A stretch of DNA of 14,510 nt, from assembly GCA_002343715.1 (NCBI GenBank), contig DDSA01000036.1, forward strand, positions 24,956 through 39,465, read 5' to 3'. The notes under the pieces were generated by a model. It was given only the letters and a program-made list of their open reading frames with translations, was not told where the DNA came from and did no database searches. Positions 7,028 through 14,510 of this stretch are shown here, in pieces (the first letter of the stretch is position 1; every line of letters starts with the position of its first letter). This DNA is from Phycisphaerales bacterium UBA2402 (GTDB lineage Bacteria; Planctomycetota; Phycisphaerae; Phycisphaerales; UBA1924). A program made the position numbers and the translations under genes.

Positions 7028-9372
7028 TGTTTCTCAACCCCATGTTGGCGGCGGTCGGACTGGCCTGCGTTGCCGTGCCCGTCCTGATCCACATTCTCAT
7101 GCGCCGCCGCAGGCGGCCTGTGGCTTGGGGGGCGATGCGCTTTCTGCTCGAGGCGTACAGGCGTCAGCGACGGAGGATGAACCTCGAGCAGTTGCTCCTC
7201 CTGTTTTCACGCTGTCTGCTGGTGGCGCTGCTGGCCCTTGCACTCGGCAAACCGATCCTCGGCGCGGCCGGCGCGCTCTCGGCGGCGGGACCGCGCACCG
7301 TATACATTCTTTTCGACAACAGCGTGGCAACCGGACCGGGGTCGGATGTCTCCGGCTCCGCCGGAGAAATCGAAGAACTCCGAGCGATGGCGCTGCGTTC
7401 CATCGGTGGTCTTGATCGCGCTCGCGGGGATCGGGTGGGGCTCATCCTTCTCGCCGCACCGGCGGAAAACGCCGTCCTGCCCGCTTCATCGGAACTATCG
7501 GCGGTCAGCGAGATGATCAAGCAGGTCCGCCCGTCCGCGAGCCGAGCGGACCTGCCCGGAGCGTTGATTCAACTGCGCGAAGAGCTCACCCGCAAGGACA
7601 ACGCCGACAGTTCGGCGTGGGTTGTCGTGCTCAGCCCATTCCGGGCCGGGAGCGCCGACACGCGCACCTCGGTCCAATCACTCGGTCTGCCCGCCGGCCG
7701 CGTTGCTTTCATCGTCTCCGAGCCTAAAGAGAAACCGGTCGGGAACGTCTCCATCACCGGTCTCGACCCTGTGCGCAGCGTCATGCTGGCAGGAGAGGAA
7801 CCCGGGTCCTCGACGAGCGTCACGGTTTCACTCACCCGCAGCGGACCGCTCGATGCCGAGACCAGCATCGTCTCGATTTATGCCGGGGCGGCACGCGAAG
7901 TCTCCACGACACAGGGTGCCGCGGCGAGCATCTCCGTGGCCTGGAGTGCCGGGCAGTCTTACGCCCAAGCCCTTGCCGGCTTCGGGTCGCCCCGGCCCGC
8001 TCGGCCAGGCGATCCGGTGGTGCTCACCGCAACGATCAATCCTGATGCGCTCTCTGCCGACAATCGATTCGTCCGGCCCGTCGAAACCCGCGAGCGACTC
8101 GATGTGGTGATCATTACTCCCGGAGATGTGGGTGTGCGGGGTGAAATCGCGAACTACCGGGCCGCGGATTGGTTCGCGCTCGCTCTCAGCCCATCGGCGG
8201 ATTTGTCATTTCGTCGTCGGCAGGCTGGTGAAATTCGTATCAGCACCGTGGACCCGGAGCAGGGCATCGCGCCGAGCACCGGCACGCAACGCGCTTCGCG
8301 GGGCGCCGGCATCCTCCGCGAAGCCGACGCGGTCATCGTGCCGCGCCCGGACCTGCTCGATCCCGCGGCATGGAAGGCGATCCGAGAATCGAACGACCGT
8401 GGTGCGATGGTCTTGGTCTGCCCACCGGCAGGACCGGAAGTACATACCTGGACAGACACCTTCATCAACACCATGGGACTTCCGTGGCAGGTAAGCCGCG
8501 AATCACGAAAGTTGGCGACCCCTCTCTCCATCTCGGGGGAGCGTCCGCCGACTTCGGGAACAGATCTCCTCGGGGTGATCGCGCCGGAGTTGACGGCTCT
8601 GGTGGGTGGCGTAACCGTCTCCCGCATGCTGGATGCGCGCGGAACCCAGGGCGGCTTGGAGGAAATTCTCCGACTTTCCGATGGGACGCCGATCCTGATC
8701 GCGGCGGCTTTCGGTGAAAGTGTCGGCGAGACTCCATCCGAAACCGGTAACACGCGAGGCACGCTCCTGTACCTGGCCGCTGCTCCGGATGTGGAGTGGA
8801 CCAACCTTCCCGCCACGCCCTTCATGGTGCCGCTCATGCAGGAACTCGTCAGACAGGGTGTGGGCCTCGCGGTTGGATCGCGTGCAGCGGTCGCCGGGGT
8901 CCCGCCGAAGTTGCCTCGTGGCGCGACGGAGCTCGTGCCCGCCGAAGGGCAGGGACAGTCCGTGATTCCCATCTCCGCTTCGGGTGTGCCGCAGATCCCG
9001 ATCCGCGATGCGGGCCTGTGGACAATGCGCAGCAGCGGGGGATCAACGATCGGGGCGGTCGCTTTCAATGCCGACACCGCGGGGTGTGATACGACCCCAC
9101 TGACAAAAGAGCAGGTGGCTCGTTGGCTTTCCCCGGCGGCTTCAAACTTCACCTGGCTCAAAGCAGGAGATCCAGCCGCGGCCCCCGGCGGTGTTGCCGA
9201 CAGTGTTGAGCACCGATTGTCCCGCAAGCAGGAGACGCCGCCTATCAGCGTGCCACTGCTGATCGCGGCGGCGATCGTGGCGGCTGTAGAGTTGATCCTT
9301 GCTCGCATCTTCAGCCACGCCACCCGCGAGGAAACGCTCGGAGAGCAGCGCCGGTCGAGGGGGGCTGCATGA
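7024..9372 (+). CDS. BatA-like membrane protein with degenerate VWA domain
   Basis: The 782-residue protein starts with the BatA N-terminal pattern: a first helix at about 4-25, a basic MRRRRRPVAWGAMRFL turn at 26-41, and a second helix at about 55-75. A VWA-like domain follows at about 91-230, with DNSVA at 98-102 in place of DxSxS. A GATase1-like region sits around 430-480 (ADAVIVPRPDLLDP, GAMVLVCPPAG). One C-terminal helix lies at about 740-762 before a charged tail. These proteins anchor the MoxR/DUF58/VWA module in the membrane. The start is ATG 7024 or the adjacent ATG 7027, preceded by AGGA. The last four bases overlap the next gene as ATGA (9369-9372), so the two products are probably made in step. 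Substrate unknown. Confidence 0.88.
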   Translation: MMFLNPMLAAVGLACVAVPVLIHILMRRRRRPVAWGAMRFLLEAYRRQRRRMNLEQLLLLFSRCLLVALLALALGKPILGAAGALSAAGPRTVYILFDNSVATGPGSDVSGSAGEIEELRAMALRSIGGLDRARGDRVGLILLAAPAENAVLPASSELSAVSEMIKQVRPSASRADLPGALIQLREELTRKDNADSSAWVVVLSPFRAGSADTRTSVQSLGLPAGRVAFIVSEPKEKPVGNVSITGLDPVRSVMLAGEEPGSSTSVTVSLTRSGPLDAETSIVSIYAGAAREVSTTQGAAASISVAWSAGQSYAQALAGFGSPRPARPGDPVVLTATINPDALSADNRFVRPVETRERLDVVIITPGDVGVRGEIANYRAADWFALALSPSADLSFRRRQAGEIRISTVDPEQGIAPSTGTQRASRGAGILREADAVIVPRPDLLDPAAWKAIRESNDRGAMVLVCPPAGPEVHTWTDTFINTMGLPWQVSRESRKLATPLSISGERPPTSGTDLLGVIAPELTALVGGVTVSRMLDARGTQGGLEEILRLSDGTPILIAAAFGESVGETPSETGNTRGTLLYLAAAPDVEWTNLPATPFMVPLMQELVRQGVGLAVGSRAAVAGVPPKLPRGATELVPAEGQGQSVIPISASGVPQIPIRDAGLWTMRSSGGSTIGAVAFNADTAGCDTTPLTKEQVARWLSPAASNFTWLKAGDPAAAPGGVADSVEHRLSRKQETPPISVPLLIAAAIVAAVELILARIFSHATREETLGEQRRSRGAA

Positions 9373-11777
9373 ATCAACTCCTGGATCGACTCTTCGGCCT
9401 TCGCTCGCTGACATTCGGTGGTGAGGATGTAGAGTTTCGCTTCGCTCGGGAGATGCCACTGTGGGCCTGGGTGGGCGTGCTCGCCGCGTGCGTACTGCTA
9501 GCGCTGTGGAGTTACTGGCGGCTGCTCGGGAACAGGACCGCACGAATCACTCTCGCGCTCCTTCGTGCCGCGGTGCTGGCCCTGATCGCCCTTCTCATCG
9601 CCGGACCTGAGTTGGTGAAACAGAACGAACGCGTCGAGCGTGATTGGGTGGTTGTGATGGCCGACCGCTCCGGCTCGATGACGGTGGCCGATGCGGGCGG
9701 AGATTCCGGCAGGCCGTTGACCCGCGAGGCGCAGTTGCGTGACACCATGCAGATGGGCGGAGAGATATTTCAACGCCTGTCAGAAAATCGCCAACTCCTG
9801 TTCATGGGGTTTGATGCCGGGGCGTATGAACTTCGATCAACATCCGAAGAAGGCGGCTCTCCGGGCTTGGTGGACTTGGGGCTGCCGAACGGCCGTCGCA
9901 CCTTTATCGGCCAATCACTGGAGCAGGCACTTCGCCGAGTTGCGGCGCGTCCGGTAGCGGGGATCGTGATTCTGAGCGATGGTCGGTCGGCGGATATTCC
10001 GGGTCGGAGCGTCCTGCGACAACTGGAGTCCGCGCGTGTCCCGATCTTTGCCGTGCCGCTTGGGAGTACGTCCGCCATCCCCGATCTTGCGGTGACTCGG
10101 GTTGACTCCTCGGGCGCGGCCTTTGTCGGCGACATGGTGCCCGTGGGAGTGCATATCGAGCGATTCGGCGCGGAGGACGGAGCGGCTCCGCTTTCCGGCA
10201 CGGTTCAACTCATCGACACCGCCACGGGCCTGATCCTCGACGAGCGCCCGCTGCGCACTGCCGCGACCGATGATGAACGGAGTGGCGAGGCGCGCCGGGT
10301 GACGCTTCTCGCCAGGCCCGCACAGGCCGGGGCCGCTTCGTGGTCTGTCAGACTGATCAGTGACGGACCGGACTTGTCGGCGGACAACAACACGGCCCCG
10401 GTGCGTATCGAGATCGCCGACAGGCCGATCCGTGTCATCTACTTCGACGGCTATCCCCGTTGGGAGTACCGTTATGTCAAGAACATCCTTGTCCGCGAGC
10501 CATCCGTGCGGGTCTCGTCACTTCTGCTCGCGTCAGATCGGCGTTACATCCAGGACGGCAACGAGCACCTGGACGCGATCCCCCGTTCACAACAGGGTTG
10601 GAATCCCTTCGATGTCATCGTGATGGGAGACCTCCGCCCGGAACTCTTCAGTTCCGAGCAACTTGCGCAGATCCGAAGGCACATCGCGGAACGAGGAGCC
10701 GGCCTGTTGTGGATCGGAGGGGCAGGCTCCACCCCCGGCGCATGGAGGGGGACACCGCTCGCGGACCTTCTGCCGTTCGCGCTCAAGCCGGAAGCCGCGG
10801 GAGATCGCGGTCCGCTTCCGTGGTTGAATCCCGTGTTGATCAAGCCGGGAACCGCGGCGGAACGCTACGGCGTTCTACAACTGACAGGGCAACCAGAGGA
10901 GCCTTGGCCGCGTGACCTGATGGATCCCGCGCTCGGATGGCCGCTTGTCCGTTGGGCACAGCGAATCGAGGCTGCCACTCTCAAACCTACGACGGAAGTA
11001 CTGGCGTACGCGCACCCCGCGGAAGTCCCTTCTCAGACCGCAGCGCCCGAACCCCTCGTGATGACCATGCGGTACGGTGCGGGCAGAACTGTCTATGTCG
11101 GCACCGATGAAACGTGGCGCTACCGCTACGCCGCAGGTGAAGTCCTGACCGAGCGATTCTGGATACCACTGGTTCGCCTGCTGGCGAGAGAGAGTCTGGG
11201 GCGTTCGGGCAAGCCCGCGATCCTGACCGCATCTCCCGAGACCGTGCGCACGAACCAGACCGTCCAGATCGGGGTGCGATTGCTCGACCAGGTACTGATC
11301 GATCAGCGTCCTTCCAGCATCACCGTTCGCGTCGCCAACGCCGGTCTGCCTGCCGAACTCGCCAAGCCCGCCGAGGTCACGCTGATGCCCCAGGGTACAT
11401 CAGACGATCAACCCGCCGCGGCGTTCGGCGGGGTGTGGCTCTCCGCCGAGCCGGGGGTGTTCACCGTGACATCGATCGATCCCGTCCTTGCGGGCATCGA
11501 TCTCTCGGCCCGTGTTGAAGTGATACTGCCCGATGATGAGATGCGCTTTCCTCAGACAGATCACGGCTTGCTCACCACCCTTGCACAGCAGTCCGGCGGG
11601 GCTGTTCTGCAGCCCGACCGGCTGAACGAACTCCCGGCCTTGCTCCCCAATCGTCAACTGCGCGTGCTCGGAATGCCCGACATCGAGACGCTGTGGGATA
11701 AGCCCTTTGTCTGGATTGTGCTCCTCTCATTGCTCTCGCTCGAGTGGATCGGTCGGCGATTCATCAAACTGGCCTGA
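9369..11777 (+). CDS. Membrane VWA protein with GATase1-like domain
   Basis: The 802-residue protein has two N-terminal membrane helices (about 32-50 and 60-80), then a VWA domain with intact MIDAS DRSGS at 99-103, a Thr in TFIGQSL near 178 and the GIVILSDGRS strand near 198-207. A beta-rich section precedes a class-I glutamine amidotransferase-like fold (about 355-520: YFDGYPRWEYRYVKN, FDVIVMGD, GAGLLWIGG); no catalytic Cys-His pair is evident, so it is probably structural. The C-terminus has a further helix (about 780-795). This arrangement is common in planctomycete BatA/VWA clusters and implies a large extracytoplasmic part. It starts inside the stop of the BatA-like gene (ATGA) and is followed after 47 bases by the glycosyltransferase-like gene. 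Role probably envelope maturation; specific partner unknown. Confidence 0.9.
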   Translation: MNQLLDRLFGLRSLTFGGEDVEFRFAREMPLWAWVGVLAACVLLALWSYWRLLGNRTARITLALLRAAVLALIALLIAGPELVKQNERVERDWVVVMADRSGSMTVADAGGDSGRPLTREAQLRDTMQMGGEIFQRLSENRQLLFMGFDAGAYELRSTSEEGGSPGLVDLGLPNGRRTFIGQSLEQALRRVAARPVAGIVILSDGRSADIPGRSVLRQLESARVPIFAVPLGSTSAIPDLAVTRVDSSGAAFVGDMVPVGVHIERFGAEDGAAPLSGTVQLIDTATGLILDERPLRTAATDDERSGEARRVTLLARPAQAGAASWSVRLISDGPDLSADNNTAPVRIEIADRPIRVIYFDGYPRWEYRYVKNILVREPSVRVSSLLLASDRRYIQDGNEHLDAIPRSQQGWNPFDVIVMGDLRPELFSSEQLAQIRRHIAERGAGLLWIGGAGSTPGAWRGTPLADLLPFALKPEAAGDRGPLPWLNPVLIKPGTAAERYGVLQLTGQPEEPWPRDLMDPALGWPLVRWAQRIEAATLKPTTEVLAYAHPAEVPSQTAAPEPLVMTMRYGAGRTVYVGTDETWRYRYAAGEVLTERFWIPLVRLLARESLGRSGKPAILTASPETVRTNQTVQIGVRLLDQVLIDQRPSSITVRVANAGLPAELAKPAEVTLMPQGTSDDQPAAAFGGVWLSAEPGVFTVTSIDPVLAGIDLSARVEVILPDDEMRFPQTDHGLLTTLAQQSGGAVLQPDRLNELPALLPNRQLRVLGMPDIETLWDKPFVWIVLLSLLSLEWIGRRFIKLA

Positions 11778-11824
11778 GGTTCACCGCACGCCACAGAGCA
11801 AGCCCGCGGTTACAGTCAGTCCGC

Positions 11825-13003
11825 ATGCTCGGATCGGTCCACATACCGTCACAGTTCGTTTCTCGTTACAGCCTGCTCGGGGCCTTCGCTGTCGAAATCG
11901 GCGATGCCTTTGCAGCGGCTGGTTGGCGGGTCAACCCCCCCATCGGTGAGCGAGGTCCGCACCTGTTCTTGCTTCTCAACTCACCCGCCCGCCTGGAGCA
12001 GGTCTTTGAGTGGATGCGTGCGGTCAGCGGGGGTGAGCACACCGCGATTGTGCAGTACTTTGTCGATCATCCACTGGGCCTACACGCGCCACACCTTGAT
12101 CGGTTTGCGGTGATGCCGAACTACCGCCTCCTGATGCCCTGCAAGGATGATGCCCACATGCTCCGGCTGCGATGGCCAGCGCTGCGCCACATGCACTGCG
12201 GACACGGCGTTGCACCCTCAGCGCTCTGCGACATCGCGTCACTGGGAGACGGTCATGTAACCCCGGCGGGCGAACGCGGCGGGCGGGATCTTCCGCTGCT
12301 GGTCGCCGGATCCATCCATAGCGAAGCGGAGTTGGACTCACTCCGGGCCGCGCTGCCCGCCCCGCTCAGGCCCGTGTGCGATGGCATTGTGGAACTGCAA
12401 CTCGCCGCTCCCTCGTTGACCTTTACGCAGGCTTTCGATCTCGCGCTCCCCGCGGGGATGATCTCACCAGATCATTGGCAGTTCCTCGCCGCGGTCTGGC
12501 GTTGCACCACGGCGGAACTGAATCGCCGCCGCCGCGTGGGCCTTGTTCGAGCCGTGCAGGGTGTGCCGACAATCGTCGCTGGGCCGCCCGCGTGGAAAGA
12601 GGAGTGTATCGGAACCCTCAACTACGTCGGCGAGGTTGCCTACGCCGACCTCTCGGCGCTGATGCGACGGGCCAGAGTCTGCCTGGCGTGGGGACCAACG
12701 CAGTTCGCGCACAGTTACAGCGAACGGCCGCTTCTCTCCATGGCCGCGGGGTGTGCCACGCTGACGGATGAACGACTCTCGAGCCGAGCCGATTTCGTCG
12801 ATTCAGATGGTCCGTGTGCCGCTTTTTATGACTCTTCACGGCCTGACACGTTGCGAGAGTTGGTGGAGAGTTTGCTTCTCCACCCCGAGCGTTCCGCGAG
12901 GATGTCAATGCGCGGGCGCGTTCTGATCGAATCCGCCCATCTCTGGTCCCATCGCGTGCCGACGATGATCGCGGCCGCGAGGGATGCTCTCGCCGCGGCG
13001 TAG
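11825..13003 (+). CDS. Glycosyltransferase-like protein (GT-B fold, group-1-type C-terminus)
   Basis: The 392-residue protein ends in a recognisable GT-B sugar-nucleotide half: VGEVAYADLSALMRRARVCL (268-287) and HSYSERPLLSMAAGCATLTDE (297-316 and on), where E300 and the G309 loop are the expected nucleotide-sugar contacts, as in CgeB-like family members. The N-terminal half has no equally clear motif. No membrane segment is seen, so it is probably cytoplasmic and acts on an envelope or secreted glycan. I start at ATG 11825; a start at 11744 would lie inside the preceding gene and add 27 poorly conserved-looking residues. There is no Shine-Dalgarno sequence. It is 47 bases downstream of the VWA gene and may share its transcript. 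The stop at 13003 is followed by a hairpin shared with convergent rplU. Donor and acceptor are not predictable. Confidence 0.75.
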   Translation: MLGSVHIPSQFVSRYSLLGAFAVEIGDAFAAAGWRVNPPIGERGPHLFLLLNSPARLEQVFEWMRAVSGGEHTAIVQYFVDHPLGLHAPHLDRFAVMPNYRLLMPCKDDAHMLRLRWPALRHMHCGHGVAPSALCDIASLGDGHVTPAGERGGRDLPLLVAGSIHSEAELDSLRAALPAPLRPVCDGIVELQLAAPSLTFTQAFDLALPAGMISPDHWQFLAAVWRCTTAELNRRRRVGLVRAVQGVPTIVAGPPAWKEECIGTLNYVGEVAYADLSALMRRARVCLAWGPTQFAHSYSERPLLSMAAGCATLTDERLSSRADFVDSDGPCAAFYDSSRPDTLRELVESLLLHPERSARMSMRGRVLIESAHLWSHRVPTMIAAARDALAAA

Positions 13004-13014
13004 TCAAAAGCACA

Positions 13015-13041
13015 ACCGGGCGGGAGCCACGCCCGCCCGGT
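13015..13041. terminator. Bidirectional GC-rich hairpin between glycosyltransferase gene and rplU
   Basis: ACCGGGCGGG (13015-13024) and CCCGCCCGGT (13032-13041) form a perfect 10-bp stem around a seven-base loop. It lies between convergent stops at 13003 and 13066. On the minus strand a short TTTT-containing stretch follows; on the plus strand there is no T-tract. Confidence 0.75.
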
Positions 13042-13065
13042 CGAGTAAATCCAGATCGGTGAACC

Positions 13066-13392
13066 TTACCCGTTGATCGCGGTCACTTTGACTTTGGTGT
13101 AACGCTGGCGGTGACCGGTCTTCTTCTGCCAGGTCTTCTTCGCCTGGAACTTCTGGATGTGGAGCTTGTCGCCCATCACCATCGGGTCAATGACCTCGGC
13201 GGAGACAGTGGCACCGGCGACATAGGGCTGGCCAATCTTGGCCGTGCCGCCGATGTCTCCAACGACCAGAACCTTGTCGAACTTGATCGCCGAGCCGAGC
13301 GCGGCCGCGCCTTCCTGATGAAGATCGATGAGAATCTCCTCACCCTGAATCACTTTTCGCTGGCTGCCGGACTCTTCGATAATCGCGTACAT
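13066..13392 (-). CDS. rplU: 50S ribosomal protein L21
   Basis: The 108-residue product is full-length bacterial L21: it opens MYAIIEESGSQRKV and has the C-terminal signature KKTGHRQRYTKVKVTAI (90-106), with the beta-barrel strands KVLVVGDI and YVAGATVSAEVI between. L21 binds 23S rRNA in the large subunit. Start ATG 13392 is fixed by the N-terminal family sequence and by AGGAG at 13401-13405 with an eight-base spacer; the frame is open further upstream but that part is not L21. A promoter is readable at 13421-13449. The gene for L27 (rpmA), usually directly downstream, is absent: the next gene is convergent and a hairpin intervenes. Confidence 0.98.
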   Translation of the reverse strand: MYAIIEESGSQRKVIQGEEILIDLHQEGAAALGSAIKFDKVLVVGDIGGTAKIGQPYVAGATVSAEVIDPMVMGDKLHIQKFQAKKTWQKKTGHRQRYTKVKVTAING

Positions 13393-13420
13393 GACGGAAA
13401 CTCCTACGGAATGGGTCGAG

Positions 13421-13449
13421 ATGATAGGAGCCACACGAGTCAGGGACAA
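13421..13449 (-). promoter_or_regulatory. Sigma-70-like promoter of rplU
   Basis: On the minus strand TTGTCC (13449-13444, 4/6 to consensus) and TATCAT (13426-13421, 5/6) are separated by 17 bases. Transcription would start near 13414, giving a leader of about 20 bases that holds the AGGAG ribosome binding site. The -10 hexamer is identical to that of the tRNA promoter at 13703. Confidence 0.6.
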
Positions 13450-13679
13450 GCAGTCATCGCGAGCCGCACCCATACTTGTTCCAAACGCGGATTTTCTGAT
13501 GTCAAACCGATGAAAGATGCTTGAAACAAGGAGTATCGGGGTTTGAACTCCAAGCAATACTGATGAAACAGGTTAGCGTGTTGAGTGAGAGAGCCATTGA
13601 TGAGCCATCGCTCATGACACATATGTCAATGAAAGGGAACTGTTACTCGCAGGTGCAATCGTCGAAGGATGATTGAGTG
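13450..13679. other. AT-richer spacer between rplU promoter and tRNA promoter
   Basis: The stretch from 13393 to 13721 between rplU and the tRNA is over 300 bases. Apart from the rplU leader and promoter and the tRNA promoter, this part has lower GC than the rest of the window and no frame with family character on either strand. A small inverted repeat ATGAGC-CATC-GCTCAT sits near 13597-13612. I see nothing else that can be supported. Confidence 0.5.
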
Positions 13680-13708
13680 TTGACGAAGTCAGCATGTTTG
13701 CGTATCAT
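13680..13708 (+). promoter_or_regulatory. Sigma-70-like promoter of the initiator tRNA
   Basis: TTGACG (13680-13685, 5/6) and TATCAT (13703-13708, 5/6) are separated by exactly 17 bases. The start would fall near 13715, about seven bases before the mature tRNA 5' end. This is the strongest promoter match in the window. Confidence 0.8.
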
Positions 13709-13721
13709 TCCGGCCCTAGAT

Positions 13722-13795
<74 letters not shown>

Positions 13796-13801
13796 TTGCC
13801 C

Positions 13802-13826
13802 GGGTCGTCCAGAAACTGGGCGACCC
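13802..13826 (+). terminator. First hairpin downstream of tRNA-fMet
   Basis: GGGTCGTCC (13802-13810) pairs with GGGCGACCC (13818-13826) over nine positions including one G-T wobble, with loop AGAAACT. It begins six bases after the tRNA end and could help 3' processing or termination. No T-tract follows. Confidence 0.45.
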
Positions 13827-13840
13827 ACCCGTTAGAAGTG

Positions 13841-13869
13841 AACGCCCCGACCGTAAGGCCGGGGCGTTT
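13841..13869 (+). terminator. Likely intrinsic terminator of the tRNA transcript
   Basis: AACGCCCCGACC (13841-13852) pairs with GGCCGGGGCGTT (13857-13868) with one mismatch and a GTAA tetraloop. It is followed by TTTGCGTTT, the nearest thing to a T-tract among the hairpins here. Confidence 0.7.
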
Positions 13870-13892
13870 GCGTTTCCGGGCCGCGTTTTGCC

Positions 13893-14020
13893 GAGTCTCT
13901 CGACATGCCCCACCGCGGGAAGTCTCACCGACTTGCGCGGTGAGACTCACGGGGCGCGGCATCTGGCCTGTGAGGACGCTTCCAAACCCAAAAAGTCTCA
14001 GAGTCTCTGCGTCTCACCCG
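13893..14020. repeat. Cluster of six GTCTC motifs with a perfect 10-bp hairpin
   Basis: GTCTC occurs at 13895-13899, 13922-13926, 13995-13999, 14003-14007 and 14011-14015 on the plus strand and inverted as GAGAC at about 13942-13946. GAGTCTCT is a direct repeat at 13893-13900 and 14001-14008. AGTCTCACCG (13921-13930) and CGGTGAGACT (13938-13947) form a perfect stem with a seven-base loop, and GTCTCACCCG recurs at 14011-14020. It lies downstream of the tRNA terminator, outside any gene. A protein-binding or recombination site is possible; I cannot tell. Confidence 0.5.
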
Positions 14021-14263
14021 GCACGCCGTTATAGCCGTGACTCGACATCTCGTGGGTCGGCAACACGTGGCGGGCCCAGCAGGGGCGACGGCGATTTCGA
14101 ACGCAAACTCGATCCGTGTGATGCCAACGCATCGACGCACTTCGCGTGAGCGCTGCGGCGAAGGTGGTGGCGATCCCACCTCGCAACTCGAATCAGATCG
14201 ATCCCTCGCATGCCCAGTGCGGACAGCCCGCCTCCGCGTGGCGTATGTAGCCGGGGAGAAGAC
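14021..14263. other. Non-coding stretch before the right-edge gene
   Basis: Together with the motif cluster, this completes about 390 bases without a supported gene. Frames are open here on both strands because of high GC, but none has family character or a usable start signal, and the longest ones overlap the better-supported gene at 14264. Near the end GGGGAG (14253-14258) is the ribosome binding site of that gene. Confidence 0.45.
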
Positions 14264-14510
14264 ATGCCTTGCCTTCTCGCCCCCACGCCACCTCAATCGT
14301 CCGACGACGAGCCGGGAGCACCGCCGATGGTTGCCAATGACGATGACGCCAATCTGTCCGCCGACCAGCGCCGCCGCGAGGTGATCGCCATCCTCGCGAC
14401 GGGCGCGATGCGATGGCACCGCCGCGCCAAGGCTACGGGCCTTGTTGTTAACGCGGTTGCAGCGACCCCCGACGCCCCGAAGTCGGAGCATCAAGAAGAA
14501 GCGGACATCG
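14264..14510 (+). CDS. Small protein, start only; resembles recombinase-neighbour proteins of planctomycetes
   Basis: An 82-codon open frame runs off the right edge. ATG 14264 has GGGGAG at 14253-14258, five bases upstream; ATG 14327 (residue 22) is an alternative. Third codon positions are strongly GC, unlike the preceding stretch. Residues 31-57 read as LSADQRRREVIAILATGAMR followed by WHRRAKA, a basic helical segment that I associate from memory with small planctomycete proteins encoded next to DUF2924 and serine-recombinase genes. That association is recall, not a search. The flanks (1-30, 60-82) are polar and probably disordered. No catalytic motif is visible and the function is unknown. 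The rest of the gene and any recombinase lie beyond the window. Confidence 0.65.
   Translation, partial: MPCLLAPTPPQSSDDEPGAPPMVANDDDANLSADQRRREVIAILATGAMRWHRRAKATGLVVNAVAATPDAPKSEHQEEADI

Noticed and set aside
8154..9377. Long open frame (407 codons) on the minus strand inside the BatA-like gene
   Set aside because: It is antisense to a well-supported gene with clear domains and has low-complexity Arg/Ser/Pro composition typical of GC-rich shadow frames.
13393..13557. N-terminal extension of L21 through the upstream open frame
   Set aside because: L21 begins at MYAII in the family, a good ribosome binding site precedes that ATG, and the promoter lies inside the extension.
13440..13622. Minus-strand 60-codon frame upstream of rplU
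   Set aside because: No ribosome binding site, overlaps the rplU promoter, and no family resemblance.

Overview
The window looks like chromosomal DNA of a GC-rich planctomycete, probably Phycisphaerae-like. The evidence is a PEP-CTERM-type secreted protein, a planctomycete-style ECF sigma factor, a NtrC/NtrB pair, and a DUF58/BatA/VWA gene cluster. This assignment comes from gene content and protein character, not from a database search.

Layout from left to right: (1) 1-1577, minus strand: a sigma-54-type response regulator cut by the left edge, directly downstream of its sensorless histidine kinase. (2) 1723-2310, minus: an ECF-type sigma factor, divergent from (3) 2671-3318, plus: a secreted PEP-CTERM protein with a possible Cys-Gln thioester pair. 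A strong hairpin at 3360-3389 separates it from the next block. (4) 3426-5809, minus: a compact set read in the order AtpZ/AtpI-like membrane protein, sugar-type ABC permease, lipoprotein, rhodanese. (5) 5893-13003, plus: DUF58 protein, a possible small basic ORF, a BatA-like membrane protein, a VWA/GATase-like membrane protein, then a glycosyltransferase-like protein. (6) 13066-13392, minus: ribosomal protein L21 with a readable promoter and ribosome binding site. (7) 13722-13795, plus: an initiator tRNA with its own promoter, followed by two hairpins. (8) 13870-14510: non-coding DNA with a cluster of GTCTC motifs, then the start of a small gene that resembles proteins I associate with planctomycete recombinase elements.

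Functional reading: the left genes are regulatory (two-component phosphorelay feeding sigma-54 transcription, and an alternative sigma factor). The 5893-11777 genes form the usual MoxR-associated envelope module (DUF58 + BatA-like + VWA), but no MoxR ATPase gene lies beside them. Two of their junctions are four-base ATGA overlaps if the small bridging ORF is real; the BatA-VWA ATGA overlap is certain. The L21/tRNA segment is translation housekeeping, and the DNA to the right of the tRNA may be the edge of an integrated element.

Most points that merit a second look are unusual arrangements of known families: the thioester-like secreted protein, the bridging small ORF, the orphan ABC permease, L21 without L27, the U1-U72 initiator tRNA, and the motif cluster beside the tRNA. 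I did not find a clearly new multi-gene system.
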